A stretch of DNA of 64,000 bases from contig NW_012236521.1 in the NCBI RefSeq assembly GCF_000787575.1, positions 824,924-888,923 of the forward strand. The letters run 5' to 3'. Positions 1-12,094 of the stretch are shown piece after piece. Made by a program: the position numbers and the translations under genes. How positions within the stretch are numbered: position 1 is the first letter of the stretch; each line of letters begins with the position of its first letter. Source of the stretch: Acytostelium subglobosum LB1. Taxonomy: Eukaryota > Evosea > Eumycetozoa > Acytosteliales > Acytosteliaceae. A model generated the notes under the pieces. It was not told where the DNA came from, did no database searches, and worked only from the letters and a program-made list of their open reading frames with translations.

Positions 1-380
1 GAGAGATGATGGATGAGGAGGAAGTGGACTTCACACGCCAGCCACGCCACTTCCCATCACAGCACAGCACAGCAAGAAGAACAAATAGATGCGAAGTTGC
101 TCGGAGCTCCTCGTGACACGCGTGGGATGGAACCCATCCCCCAACAAACAGGTCCAGGTCATCATCACACCCAACTACCACTTCCATGGAAGTGAACACA
201 CGCAAACGACAACAACAACATCAAATTAATTTAACGAACGGCTTCCCAATTAAAGACGTACTGATGGGCACCTTTACATGGCCTGACTATTGGGGCGGGG
301 CGTCTGCCATCTTTTGATTTGATTAGTTTTGTTTCCAAAAGAATCTAGGGGTGTGTGGTCGAGTGTCGACACCTGATTCC
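1..380. other. Flank without a supported gene
   Basis: I see no conserved protein here. Open frames are short and low in complexity (His/Gln/Ser-rich). The stretch lies directly 3' of the RhoGEF gene, whose stop is at 381-383, so it should hold that gene's 3' UTR and terminator. Confidence 0.5.
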
Positions 381-3300
381 TCAGTCGTGGATTTTAATCG
401 AGTTGGCGAGGTTCTTGTTGATGACTTCGCTGTGCAGATCTGATAGCCACGCTTCTTTATCCGTCCGAGATGAGAAGCACAGTGTGTACATGACCACATC
501 GAGTGAATCGAGTCTTCCTTGCACAATCCTGACCAGTGAATCTATTAAACATACATACATAATGCAAGGCGCGGGAGTCAGAGTAAGTAAGCAATAGGAA
601 CGGTAAACAATGGCGTGGTTAAAGTGTGCCGTGTTGGTGTCGTCAATATGTTGTTTGATTGATTACTTGGCTTGCTTGCCGTGGATGTGCTTTGGTTTGA
701 ATTGGAACCAAGTCGTTTGCAAGAATGATCGAGCAGGCGCGCACCTCATTCCAACATACCGCCAACCGCCATCCATCCATCCAATCAATCAACCAATCAA
801 CCAATCATGAACAAACGAACAATCAAACATACCTTTGGCCTCGATATCCTTGATATCTGCATCGGTGAGCTGAATGGTGTAGAGATACTCGTACTTTGCT
901 GAAGAGAAGAAGCCTGATGTCTTGGCCACCACCAATATGTCGTTGAAGCAGAACAGGTAGTAGTTGCCCGACTCGTGCTTCTTTGTGGAGGATACAGCGC
1001 ATGCACCCTCCCTTACAAAGGAACGGTGTGATGCTATCAGTAGTCCATTCTGTATTGTATTGTGTTGTCCATTAGTTCGTTAGTTAGTTAGTCAGGACCA
1101 GATACGCATGCCAAAGACCATGTTACACATACCGGAAGGTTCTTGATCTCGTGGTTTAACGATATCAATCTCGACCTATTGTCAACGTTCTTCTTGCTAT
1201 CATTGATGAATGTGTTGATGCTCTTTAGTGAGTTATAAGCTGAGCTTATAGTACTATGTTCTTTGTGATCCTCTGCCGTATGTTTCAATATTTCCTGGAT
1301 TGTTTGATTGTTAGTTAGTTGTTCCAGACCTGTCCTTTGATCAACATACTCTTAGCAATAGTTCATATCTTGGAATACGTTGGACAGGCATGATCAATAA
1401 ACTGAAGCTAAAGTAGGTGGTTGGATGGAAGAGAGGAGAGTCAGTGCAATGTCCAATGATTGATTGATTGAATGAATGAGTGGAATGATTCCAGCGATGC
1501 ATACATATCAGCATTAGACCTGGACTTCTTCTTCTGGGTCTATAGTTTGCAATTGAATGAGTATGAGTATGAGTGGACATTGGAGGCAGGTCAACATGTT
1601 ACATCCTGGACACGCTACTTACCTCAAAGAATTGAGCTTGTTGAGGGTTCTCCAGCATCGAGTTGAGATGAGGAGTAACCTTATCAAAGTTATTTACATA
1701 CTCTACGTAGAGCTTAAAGACTGGTGCCTGGTAATGGAAAGAGGTGCTGTTAGAGTCATTGATCAATCATGGATTGATGGATGTATGAATGGAGGTACTT
1801 ACAAACTTGGTAAAGACATCACCAACTTGGATTGGGAAAGTCTTCAGACGAGTCTCAATCTGCTTGAGGAAGTCGGTACTCAGCTCGGCAAGACTCTTGA
1901 GGTTGGAGAAAGTGATGGCCACATCTTCCTGTTTGAACAGGCTGGTGACATGTGACTCCACCTCCATTGGGATCATATAGTAGTCGCGCAGCAGTAGTAG
2001 TGAATGAAGGTAGGACACCTCTGTTGTGTAAACTTCGTTCACGGCACGATACCTCTGCTTGGCCTTCTCAGTCTCTGGATCGTTGGAGTGTAGCTTCAAA
2101 TGTACAATCTGTCTAAGTCGTTTCCTTAGTACGTATCGACGGAAACAACGCTGGATCTTGACGACACTGCCCACTCTGTATCCATCAACGATGGCATCAG
2201 CTTGTTGTGGCGACATTGACTTGGGTCTGGGCGGTATCTTTGGCCTTCCAGCTGGCTGCACCTGGAGAGTGGCCGGGGCGGCAGTTGGGGGAGGAGTTGG
2301 AAGTGGACGAGGCTTTGGTGGGGCACTTGGTGCAGCCGGTTGTTGCTGTTTGAATATCAACTCTCGCATGGGCTGCAATGAGTCTGTTGCGTCCTGCGTC
2401 TTGATCTGCAACTCCTTCTGCTGGATGTTGAGCAGCTCTTGCTCGCGCTTCACGCTGTCCTGCTGATCCTTCAACCGCTGCTCCTCGGCCCGCTTGCGCT
2501 CCTCAAACTCCTTGGCCTTCTTCTCGATCATTCGCTCGTTCTGTCGACGTGTCTCCTCCAGCGCGCTCTTCTCTTTGGCGATCTCCTGATTGCGGCGGTC
2601 CAGATCCTGGGCCTGGCGCTCAAACTCGGCGCGTCGCGACTCCACCAGATTCTTCTCGACACTGATCTCCTGTTGCTTGCGCTTCTGCTCCTCCTCCATC
2701 TTTTTGGCGATGGCTTCCACCTCCTGCCTCTTCCTCAACAGCTGCTCCTCCTTGAGCCTGAGGTCCTCAGCCTTCTTCTGCTCCATAATCGCTCTGTTTT
2801 GCTCCTCCTCTTGCAGACGCCTCTGGATGGCCTCCTGTTGTTGCTTGAGTGCGGCCTGTTGCTCATAGATCATTCGCTGGTGCTGTTGCTGCTCGGCCTG
2901 AACACGCTGCATGAGCTCCTCCTCGTGCTTCTTGGCCATCTCGCGCTCGCGCTGGGCCTCCTTCATCTGACGCTGCATCTCCTCCTCGAGCAGCTTGGTG
3001 ATCTTTAGGCGCTCAGACTGCTTGAGCGTCTCGGTCTGTCTGGTCTCGCGCTCCTTCTCCTCCTGGAACTCACGCTTCTTGCGGTCAAACTCATCGCGCT
3101 CACGTTGCAGCTCGATTGCCAGACGATCAGTCTCCTCCTTCTGTTGCAGCTTGATGCGCTCCATGTCTTGGGCACTCTGCTGCTCCTGCTGGACCTGGTG
3201 CAGTCGTTGCTGCTCGTAGTACTTGTTCCAGGCTTCAATCCTCTCATTCTCGATCTGTTGTTGTTGTTGAGTGTAGTGCTGATAGTCTGGACTGCCACTG

Positions 3301-3971
3301 AATGATTGATTGAGGTACTCTGGCGACTGTTGTCGTGGGGATAGGTTGGAGTACGATGGTGACGATGTGCCCAAGTATCCACTTTGTTGCTGACATCCTC
3401 CTTGTTGTAGGGATGCTGCGGCGGCAAAGGCCAAGCTCTGATATGATTGAGCGGGCTGTGTGGATGAAGATTGATAACGACCTGGTGAGGGTGACCTTGA
3501 CCTTGTGCCTGGCGACACATTGGACATTGACTGGGACTGTGTGTAGTCACCTGAATGACGGGGTGAAATGCCTCCAACAGGCGAGACAGACGCTGCAGGA
3601 GGGTACACTTGAGGTTGATGATATCCATGATTCAAATATATGTTTGGAGTCTGTTGTTGTTGTTGTTGCTGTTGATACTGTTGATGATGTTGTTGTTGTT
3701 GGTGAAGATATGGATCAACTACATGTTGTGTTGCAACTGTTGGCACTTGACCATAAGGGTCAGTTGTAGGTGTTATAGGAGTATGTGTTGGTTGTACAGT
3801 TGCTCCATAAGAGTATGGATATGGATATGTTGGTTGTGGATGTTGTAGACCTTGTGGTTGTGGCTGTTGTGGAGGTGGTGGTTGTTGGTAGTATCCCTGT
3901 TGCTGTGGCTGTTGTTGCTGTTGAGGGTCCACTCCACCAACTGGATATCCATAAGGATAGTTATAACTCAT
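381..3971 (-). CDS. RhoGEF with IQ motif (DH-PH), Q-rich N-terminus
   Basis: Guanine-nucleotide exchange factor for Rho/Rac GTPases, expected to act at the cortical cytoskeleton. Seven exons fit in phase (3971-1803, 1727-1623, 1539-1505, 1407-1350, 1294-1133, 1049-833, 541-381), giving about 968 residues. Residues 1-270 are Gln/Pro/Ser-rich; about 275-550 form a long charged coiled coil; a Pro-rich linker follows; the IQ motif (VVKIQRCFRRYVLRKRLRQI) lies near 620; the DH domain begins at RYRAVNEVYTTEVSYLHSLL and includes the signature IMPVQRIPRYELLLR; a PH domain made from the last two exons ends the protein (TLCFSSRTDKEAWLSDLH). Exon 3 is only 35 nt but is needed to keep the DH frame. The IQ motif predicts calmodulin binding. 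The start is the ATG at 3971. The family is clear; which dictyostelid Gxc gene it corresponds to is not. Confidence 0.9.
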
Positions 3972-4279
3972 GTTTATATGTATATATAATAAATATCTAT
4001 CTGTACTATTAATTAATAATGTAATAATACAACAACAATGTGTTTGATTAGACCCCCGATGTGATGTTCGCGCATCTGATCTAAGTTGGGTGAGTGGGAC
4101 TCAACACTTGTAAGCTGTGGGGGTGAGGGGTCTGACAAGATCACCCATTCACTGAAGTGTGAGGGGGCAAGATTCATTCAATCAGACGTCTGTTTATCGA
4201 TAGTCTGGCGCATGAGAATACGATGAGATACATTGGCACTTGGTTGTTCAACCATTGACAAAAGGATGTCTTTACTACA
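3972..4279. promoter_or_regulatory. Upstream region of the RhoGEF gene
   Basis: An AT-rich stretch with TATA-like sequence (about 3975-4030) directly precedes the RhoGEF ATG. A G/C-richer block (4050-4170) follows, then the stop of the condensin gene at 4280. No gene is seen. Confidence 0.4.
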
Positions 4280-7200
4280 CTACTGAACTACTTCATTACT
4301 TAGGAATCTGACTCTCTTCTGTTTGTTTGGTTGTGGCTCTAATTGAAGATCTTGTTGTACTCTCTTCTTCAAAATTGATGGTTTGTGAGTAGTAGTTGTT
4401 GTTGTTACTGTCGATGTAGTTGTTGTCGGTGCTACTACAACATCAACATCATTTGGCGCGACTACCATTGGTGGAGTTGGTGGCACTGGCGGTGATGGAG
4501 GTGATTGATTATGTACATTGAGTTTGGATAGCTGTTGTTGGATTGATTGCTGTTGTTGTTTGTCACTGATGATGTTGGATACTGTGACCATGTTGTCGAT
4601 TGGAATTGACTTGGTAGTACTGGTTGTGGTGGTCTTTTGCTTCTTCTTTGGTGACTTGACTATTGGAGTCTTGTCAATGTGCTCCACAGTGTTGAAGAAT
4701 TCCTTCTGCTTGTCAAAGAATGATTGAATGAGCGAATGATTGAACTCAATCTTCTTGTGTGACTTTGGAATGAGCTGTGATCCAGTTGGCAACTTGATGT
4801 TGGTGTCATTCTTTGACTTGCCATTGCCCAACTTTGATGATGTGGATGATGATGTCTTAGAAGTTGAGTCAACTGCTGGATGCTCAGTGATCGTGAAGAA
4901 TGAAGGGACACCTGATTGGGTCTGACGGCCTGACGTTTGACTGATGTAGGCGTTGCGGAGGTGCGTGGGCAGCTGACTGTTGACCATATGATGGAACTTC
5001 TCAATATTGGCGTCGCTGTACAGAAGGGACACCTTCTCGACCAGGTCCTTCAGCTCCAGCAGGTAGTCCTGGTGTCTCTCGCGATCAAACTTGAGCAATG
5101 GCAGCACCTTGGTCAGCTCAGTAGTGGCACCTCTGAAGCTTGATATCAGCTCATGGCAAATGAGCTTGGCCAATGTTGGATGGACAATGTCCGGATTGAA
5201 TATGCTTGTGTTGTTGTTCTTCTCATCATTGATTTGTTTCTTCTGTGGACTGTCATTCGCGTTACCATTGGTGCTTGGTGTCTTGTCAAGTAGGAACAAG
5301 AGGAATCTTGCCAACTCTGTTATATTGATCGAAGCGTATGATGAGATAGTGTTGGCCTGTGTGATCGATTGAAGGATTGTCATTGAGTTCTCAAAGAGCA
5401 CACGCTTGTTGTCCAGACAATCGGCAATATATGATTGAAAGAACAAGTAAAGACACTTGCGCAACTCCAACAACTCCTTTGTAGACGTAGAGAATAGCTC
5501 CAAGAACAAGAATACAACAATCTAAAGGTAGGTGTGGATTGATTGATTGAGTGAGTGAGTGGAATAGTCCCATGAATGATTGATTCGTTGAACATAACAT
5601 AACATACTTTTGGATCCTTGACGATACCAGAGTAGAGTAGCTTGACAAAGCCTTCGATGCAGATGGTCTTGATCTCAAGGTCGTTGGATGATTGTGAGAA
5701 CTTCCTAATGATCTTGAGAAGGGGCAGTAGCTCCTTGGCAAGCTTGTCAGGCGAGCCAAACACTAGTAGGATGTCGAATATCACTTTGAGTGCAACGAGA
5801 TGTATCTCTCTTGTATCATTCTCAATGATCTTCTCAAAGAGATTGAGATAGGCGAAGGCCACCACCTTGCGATGCAGACAAAAGATGCCAAGATTCTGAA
5901 TGCCAATCTTGCGCAGCTCTGGCATTGGATGCTGGATCGACGGCAGGATGATGAGCTGGAGCAGACCATCAATCTCTGGTGAGTTTGAGCACTTCTTTGA
6001 GTTGAGCAACAGGTAGTGTGCGATGAATGAGCACTTTGTCAGTGTCTCTGTCTCCTTGTTCTTGATGTCCTCCTTCAATGTGTCGATTGCGCTTTGTATC
6101 TTCTTGGACTCGCCTGGTGACTTGTTGCCCAACTTCTTCAATGTCTTCTCGAGCACAGTCAGACGCACCTTGAGCGGGTCGTCCTCGAGCGGATCGATCA
6201 TGTCAGAGAGCAGTTCGACGATCATCACAATAAAGTCACGCTCGACACTGTGCAGAATGGACAGACAGCTCAGCGTCTGCTTGAGGAGATCCTGATCATT
6301 GATGCGCTTGAGGAACTCGATGAGAAACGTCAAGATGTTTGAACGTCCAACCTCGTCCGATTGGTCCATTATGGCCAGCACCTGTAATAGCTGTTTCAGA
6401 ATGAATGGCTCGTTGATGTGATGGAAGAGAACGTCGCGGTACTCGGTAAGAGTCGGTAGCACACCCTCCAGACAGTCCTCATAGTAGTACTTGTCGTCCA
6501 ACGATGCCGCCTCCTTCTTCTGCTGCAACTGCTTGACCGTCAGCTTGAAGTGGAAGGCTTCCTCACAGGTGACGTCGAGCGACTCTCTGCCCTTGAGCGA
6601 GAACTCGGACAACTCTGATCGCTCGTACACCTTTAGCAGCCAACGCTCCAACAATGTCTCATTGCGTTCCACATCGATCAGCTCCAGGAAGCGGTACAAT
6701 GTGTTGTTCTCCATTGCGCGGAACCAATGTCGAAGTAGCTCGCTGGTGGCCTGTTGCACAGAGTCCAGCGAATCGCCAAAGCCATTTGTGAGCACGGCGA
6801 TCGCCTGATCGCGGGTGAGCTCCTCAAACTGAAACGACTGCTTGAGCATGTTGAATGATTGTATTCGCACAGTGTCCTTGACGTCCTTTGTTCGCATGAT
6901 GATGGCATTGAGCATTTCACTCCTCTCGCACTTGTTCATTGTGCCCAATGCTATAATGTCGGCCATGATAGCACTCCTGATGTTGTACATTGTGTCCTCA
7001 TTCATCATTGCCATCAACTCTTCAAACTTGAACACATCTTTGACGTGAGAGTATAGTTTGATCGACATATTAGTGGCCAACAATCTAATTGATGAGTTCT
7101 TGTCCTTGCATCTCGATGATAATATTGATTGTAATGTGAGGGAGTTCTTGTTATTATTGCCAATGATTCCATCTGATAGTTTGAATATACTATTTGATTG

Positions 7201-7779
7201 ATTGATTGATTGAGTAGGTGTTAGTACATTCCGTCTGGGATGGGGTGGGGATTGAGTTGTCGTTGACTCATCTTACCTCAGCTTGTCTGTTGGCGATAGG
7301 TTCAACAATTGAGATAGTATCTGTAGTGATCGCAGTCGTACTACATTCTCTTTGGAGTCTGTACAGTTAAATATAAACTTGAGGAGTTCATTCTTTAGTT
7401 GTAACTTCCTTGTGTTTGATGATGATGTTGATGTTTGTGTCGTAGTTGTCGTAGTTGTCGACGTCGAAGTCGATGTAGATGTTGTCGCAGCAGTGGCAAG
7501 ATGATAAATGTACTTTGAGATAAGTCTACATGTTTGATTGGCATGCTCATCTTTGGAGCTTGATTGACAACATAGGAATATTTTGACTGGATGTAATAGA
7601 GCATGAGCGAATCCATTGACTTGATAATTGGATGCATTGAACAATCTATCCAATTTGACCAGTGTCGAGTGATGACTTGTCGAAGCAGCCTCTCCCATCA
7701 CACTCTGCTTGAACACCTCAATGACCTGTTGTGTCATTGATTGTTTATTCGATGCATTTGTTGTTGTCATTGTTGACAT
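4280..7779 (-). CDS. ncapG: Condensin complex subunit G (CAP-G/Cnd3-type HEAT protein)
   Basis: Non-SMC HEAT-repeat subunit of condensin I, which compacts mitotic chromosomes. Three exons in phase (7779-7277, 7189-5608, 5521-4280) give 1108 residues, near the usual size for the family. The N-terminus carries the Q-rich/Thr-rich insert common in amoebae. HEAT helices run from about residue 30 to 850, with the condensin-G features NCTDSKENVVRLRSLQIL near 140 and IEGFVKLLYSGIVKDPKV near 695. The C-terminal 250 residues are disordered, basic and Pro/Thr-rich, and they contain several S/T-P sites of the kind mitotic kinases use. Exon 2 starts after an AATAG acceptor, restoring SIFKLSDGIIG. The assignment rests on overall HEAT pattern plus these segments, without an alignment. 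Confidence 0.8.
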
Positions 7780-8257
7780 TATATGTGTATATATATATTA
7801 TTATTATTACATTGTGATGTCGTTTGAAAAAGGATATTTGTTGGTGTTGATTGAAGAATGAATAAAGTGTAAGTTCTTGGAATCGGATGTTTTGAATTTA
7901 TGGGATGACCCCCAATCATCAAACTAGTGACGAAGTGAGCCATTCATTAACTTCAGTTGCAACCAGACTCGAATAGCATGTATACATCAAATCGGACTGA
8001 TGGCAACGTTATGCCTATCTGTCTCCCATGGCCCAGTAGACCACTTGGTTAACGGTATTTATTATATAACAGCAGTAGCGGCCAACAAGAAGTGGCAGCA
8101 GCAGGTTAGTGGTAGCAGCAGGTAGTGGCAGCACAGCGGGCAACTACACCAACTGAATGGACACTATGTGTCCACTCTATAAAGTTAATCGACTAAACTC
8201 ATACACATACACATTCACATACATTACTTGAATGAATGAATGACTCTCGACCTCCAG
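7780..8257. promoter_or_regulatory. Upstream region of the condensin gene
   Basis: TATA-like AT runs lie just before the condensin ATG (7785-7810). The rest holds a purine-rich tandem of cag/cagcag blocks (about 8085-8145) and the probable 3' end of the GATA-factor gene. No coding signal was found. Confidence 0.35.
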
Positions 8258-9148
8258 CTACAAGCCAAACGTCGAGATGTGTGTGTTGGGCTCGCCCATG
8301 CTTCGACCAATGCTCTTCTCCTCGCCATTGAGTATGAACTCCATGCTGTGTTTGAACTTGATCTCCTTCTCCTTCTTGAGTGCCTTGGACGATTGGATGC
8401 CACATGCGTTGCAAAGCTCTATATTGTCCGGACCCCTGCGCCACTCTGGCGTGTCGGTCACACCACAACGCAGACAACACTCTGGCTTCTTCTTCCTGGG
8501 ACGTCCACGCTTCTTGGCCACAGGCTCTGGCTCTAGACTATGGCCACCATTATCGCTGCCACTTCCATTCAACTCTGCCTCGAGGCGAGCTGCATTATTA
8601 CCATCACTTCCTGTAATTTCGATACCTGTACTACTATTTAGTTGTTGTTGCTGTGATGGTTGTTGTGATTGATGTTGTCTATGTTGTTTCTCTTTCTTTA
8701 CAATGATGTTTCCAGTAGTGGCCACTCCGATGTCCTCTTCCGAGTCATCCTCTGACTCGACTGGACTGTGACCTGTGGGTGATTGGTTGGAACTACTGAG
8801 ACTATGTGATTGGTATGATGATGACGAAGATGCCCGTACCAACACTGTTGGGTAGGTATTGGAACTGGACATGCTGGACAACAAGGGCATTGACATGGCC
8901 ATATTCATTGGCACTTCCTTGCTGTTTACAAGGTATGATGAGAGTCCACCCATACTGGATGGTGCTGAAGATGAGGAGTTATGAGGATACTCGTCCATGA
9001 ATCCTCCGACAACTGAAAAGTATACTTGTTGTTGAGGAGGAGAATGAAATTGGTAATGAGGATAATGATAGTGATATTGTTGTTGTTGTAGTTGATGTTG
9101 TTGTAGTTGTTGTTGATGATGTTGTTGTTGTTGTTGATGTTGGTACAT
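8258..9148 (-). CDS. GATA-type zinc-finger transcription factor
   Basis: Sequence-specific nuclear DNA-binding protein. The single GATA finger near the C-terminus is of the C-X2-C-X17-C-X2-C type (CLRCGVTDTPEWRRG, then CNACG), preceded by the AT-hook-like basic stretch KKRGRPRKKK and followed by a short basic tail. The N-terminal half is Gln/Tyr/Ser-rich with acidic patches, a usual activation-region composition in dictyostelid factors. The open frame runs on upstream to 9382, but no ATG lies in that extension; the first in-frame ATG is at 9148 (MYQHQQQ), so I start there, giving 296 residues. No intron is needed. The family is certain; which of the many amoebal GATA factors it matches cannot be said. 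Confidence 0.85.
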   Translation of the reverse strand: MYQHQQQQQHHQQQLQQHQLQQQQYHYHYPHYQFHSPPQQQVYFSVVGGFMDEYPHNSSSSAPSSMGGLSSYLVNSKEVPMNMAMSMPLLSSMSSSNTYPTVLVRASSSSSYQSHSLSSSNQSPTGHSPVESEDDSEEDIGVATTGNIIVKKEKQHRQHQSQQPSQQQQLNSSTGIEITGSDGNNAARLEAELNGSGSDNGGHSLEPEPVAKKRGRPRKKKPECCLRCGVTDTPEWRRGPDNIELCNACGIQSSKALKKEKEIKFKHSMEFILNGEEKSIGRSMGEPNTHISTFGL

Positions 9149-10374
9149 TGATTGAATGAATGATTGAATGAGTTGGATGGGATGAGGATGAAGGAGTTGC
9201 GATTTATATGTGACTAGTTGACTCTGAAGAGGTATGTGATTGGTTAACCATTGGTTAGAGAAGTAATAAGGGTCATTGAATGAATGAATAATGATTGATT
9301 GACTTGATGGAATTAATGATTGAAAGTGTATGCGGCTTAGTGATGGTATGGATGTGTAAAGGTGATGAAGGCCCAACCACAATCAATGACCAACCATCAA
9401 TCAACTGGATAGATAGTGGACCCCTGGTGCTTTAAAGCATTCTGCAAGGCCCCACACTCCTCAACCATCAATCACAGTCAGACTGTCCATCATCAATCAG
9501 TTCAGTTGATCAATCCTCATTCCCACTCTTCACTCACTAACACACTCTTCATCAACTTGCAACATTCTCACTCTCTTAAGCTCACAAACAATCAATCAAT
9601 CATTCACTCCCAACATAAGTCATGTATGAGAGAGTGTTCGGGCCAAAGTGAGAGAATTGATGCCTCTTGCTCCAAGCACACACATCAACATCCAATCGCA
9701 ATGATAAGTGTGCCCTTGGGCAAGGCACACACAACCTCCGCGACTCCCATTCTGGGCAATCACATGGCCTGGAGATTGCGATGTTGTGGTTGCCCTGCCC
9801 AATCACATTTGAGTTCTGCATCGTTCCAAACCACGACATCACCAAACACCTTGTTTGTTAGTCCATCAACCAAGCGGCAGCAAACAATTTTTGCGGCTCC
9901 AACGTCCATCACCAAAGTTTAGAGTGTGTGCTTGTCACCTGATCGATCATTTAACTTTGTGATCAAAAACACACACCACAAAGACCATCATCAACAATTT
10001 CACGAGCACGACCCTGACTAGTTCGTTGTTATCTTGCAAGAACATAAATGTGATGTGGTGATGTTGTGAACAACAATGTCATCCATCCATCCATCCTTTA
10101 GTTGGCAATCATTCAATCAATCAATCACATGATCTCCAACACTACCGCACGATCAAGACACTCCCTTCCGGCCCATCATTCAATCAATCAATCACGATCG
10201 CAGATTACTTGGCCACACTACTACATGTTGTTCATTGATTGGGAGGATGGTTCCATCCCCGCTCACTACCTCACTCATTCACTCAAACTTGTAGCTTTGC
10301 TCTCATTGACCCATGTCCTTGGACAAACACAATGTTAAATGTCTTGGTACTAATAGATAATGGATAATGGATGT
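9149..10374. other. Gene-free stretch between the GATA factor and the surface-protein array
   Basis: About 1.2 kb rich in caatcaatc and cact repeats. A 168-codon open frame (9416-9922, plus) starts at GTG, has repeat-like composition and matches no family, so I do not call it. The region should contain the promoter of the GATA gene and one compact palindrome (listed separately). Confidence 0.4.
9708..9730. repeat. 23-nt near-perfect palindrome
   Basis: The arms GTGTGCC (9708-9714) and GGCACAC (9724-9730) are exact reverse complements around CTTGGGCAA, whose TTG/CAA can also pair. It lies in a gene-free region. It could be a hairpin or a dyad operator; no family was recognised. Confidence 0.4.
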
Positions 10375-10378
10375 TTAG

Positions 10379-10740
10379 ATGAGGAAAAGCATGATAGCGA
10401 CAAGAAGGATGGCGCTGAAATGGACATTGCTGAAGGGGATGAGCCAGAGTTCACTGAGCCGCATGGGTTGGAATATGTGGCATCAGTCCACACTTTCTTA
10501 CAGCAGAGCTGTCTGGAGTGAAGGAATCAACTTGTGGACATTTGTTGATCATCATACACTGGTAGTAGGCGTAGTATGTGCTCTTGGATATCATGGCTGG
10601 TTTGATGCGGAGGTGACATGTGCCCGTCGATGGGTAGGAACTGTTGTCTCCACTGTCACACTTGCAGATACTAAATATCTTGACGTTAAAGTAACAATCA
10701 TATGAGCTGCTGCACTTGGAGTTGGAGATGTCGTTGACCC
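10379..10740 (-). pseudogene. Decayed C-terminal fragment of the Cys-rich surface-protein family
   Basis: Reading the minus strand from about 10740 gives a segment alignable with the last 40 percent of the neighbouring family members: KC..S.DC spacing, then CKCDSGD, GTCH, SKSTYYAYYQC, INKCPQVD and KCG. The N-terminal two thirds and the signal peptide are absent. The frame shifts at the PQVDS..KCG segment, and the C-terminal hydrophobic tail is read in another frame. It is the outermost, most decayed member of the array. Confidence 0.75.
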
Positions 10741-10853
10741 TGCCAATGGAAGAATAGATAATGGATTATAAATGTGGATGTTTAGAGGAGGATAATCATA
10801 TAAGTATGGTTTATTCAGTAGATTGATTGACTAAAGCTTCGTATAATGGATGT

Positions 10854-11795
10854 TTAGAGAATGAACATGGCAGACGCAGTAAGCAGTGTGATAACAATAA
10901 TGAAGTACACATTATTAAATAGTGCTGAACCAGAGTTACATGGGCTCTGGTAGACCTTGGCTAAAGGGTTACCACAGTTGGCAAAAGCGCAACTACCTGG
11001 GATTTGGGCAGTAACTTCTGGACATTTGTGGTCCTCCAGACACTGGTAATAGTCATTGCGGGTTTTAATGGACACGGCGGTTGGGTCAGTCAATTGGGAA
11101 CATCTTCCAATAAATGGTCCGGGGCTGCCATCACACATGCATGCAGAGAGGAACATTGGACAGGTATCGGAACTGTTGCACTTGGTGTTGGTGAGTATGT
11201 TCTTGTTCTGGCAGGTCCATTTGATACACAGGAGGTCCTGGAATATGTCACAATCTTCATTCTGACCACACTTATCACCGGAGACTCCAGAGAAGAATGG
11301 AACACAGACATTATTCAAACAGCTGCTTCGGGAGCTGCATTCTGCATAACTCTTGCATGCGGCACCATCGGGAAAGGGGACTGCACATGTTGAGTTGATG
11401 CAGTGTTCATTGTACTTGCATTGTGCGTCATCAAAGCATTTGGGATAGTTTGAGTTTGAACAAGTGCCATAACATGACAAACTACTAGTACATTGTGTTT
11501 GGTTGGAACATGGTTCTCCAAATCCACGGTAGTGTTGGGAGACACATCTCTTTGTTTTCTCCTCACAAGTGTACATATCCAAACAGATATTGGTCAGTGA
11601 ACAATCACCACCATTGCCAGGTATTGGGACACATCTGTTGGTACCATCGTCTGTCATTACACAGATTCCATTATTGCGACATAGGTCTATACTTTTGTCA
11701 CAGACTTCATTTATATTCTTGCATGAGATGCATTTGCCAGATACATTATTGATTAGAATGACAACTATTAAAAAAGTTAAAATAATATACTTCAT
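10854..11795 (-). CDS. Cys-rich GPI-anchored surface protein, array copy A
   Basis: Secreted Cys-rich protein of 313 residues in one exon. A signal peptide (residues 1-20, hydrophobic, ending VSGKC) is followed by about 30 cysteines arranged in repeating modules of the type C..C..NEVC, GNGGDCS, GEPC.N.TQC, CKYNEHC and CDI.QDLLC. The last 20 residues are hydrophobic after small residues (PCNSGSALFNN), as in GPI-anchor signals. The cysteine pattern resembles Paramecium-surface-antigen or Dickkopf-type repeat proteins; the ligand is unknown. It shares an upstream 41-bp block with copy B. All array members lie on the minus strand, head to tail. Confidence 0.8.
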   Translation of the reverse strand: MKYIILTFLIVVILINNVSGKCISCKNINEVCDKSIDLCRNNGICVMTDDGTNRCVPIPGNGGDCSLTNICLDMYTCEEKTKRCVSQHYRGFGEPCSNQTQCTSSLSCYGTCSNSNYPKCFDDAQCKYNEHCINSTCAVPFPDGAACKSYAECSSRSSCLNNVCVPFFSGVSGDKCGQNEDCDIFQDLLCIKWTCQNKNILTNTKCNSSDTCPMFLSACMCDGSPGPFIGRCSQLTDPTAVSIKTRNDYYQCLEDHKCPEVTAQIPGSCAFANCGNPLAKVYQSPCNSGSALFNNVYFIIVITLLTASAMFIL

Positions 11796-11960
11796 TCTTA
11801 TTTGTTATATTAATATAAAATTTATGAATAAAGTTATTGATTGATTGAAAGAAAGAATGAATGATTTAAAGATGACAACTTCTCTAACATCAATCAATCA
11901 ATGATTGAAAGATAGCATCCTTGCCCAAAGCCCCTCCTTGAGCTTTACCCACCCAAGCCC

Positions 11961-12001
11961 TCAACTCAAACTTGTTCTGCAAAGTTGATCACTGTTTGAT
12001 G
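11961..12001. promoter_or_regulatory. Conserved upstream block of array copy A
   Basis: This 41-bp block (beginning TCAACTCAAACTTGTTCTGC and ending GTTTGATG) recurs with a single mismatch at 13190-13230. It lies 166 bp upstream of the copy A ATG; the second block lies 130 bp upstream of copy B. Position and conservation suggest a shared promoter element, though recent duplication alone could explain it. Confidence 0.5.
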
Positions 12002-12094
12002 TGATGAGTTTGATTAATTTAATTCATAAATTGTTATGTTTGACGGTGACCAATCAAAGTAAGTGATTACGATTTTAATCATCACAATGGTTGT

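Noticed and set aside
2439-3008. Leu-rich 189-codon plus-strand frame
   Set aside because: It is the antisense shadow of the RhoGEF coiled coil; Leu runs arise from reversed Gln/Glu/Lys codons.
8085-8145. Repeated gcagcag block as a CRISPR-like or satellite array
   Set aside because: It is an irregular trinucleotide run with no spacers; dictyostelid genomes are full of such runs.
9416-9922. 168-codon open frame on the plus strand
   Set aside because: It starts at GTG, its first half is derived from caatcaatc repeats, and it shows no domain, signal peptide or splice context.
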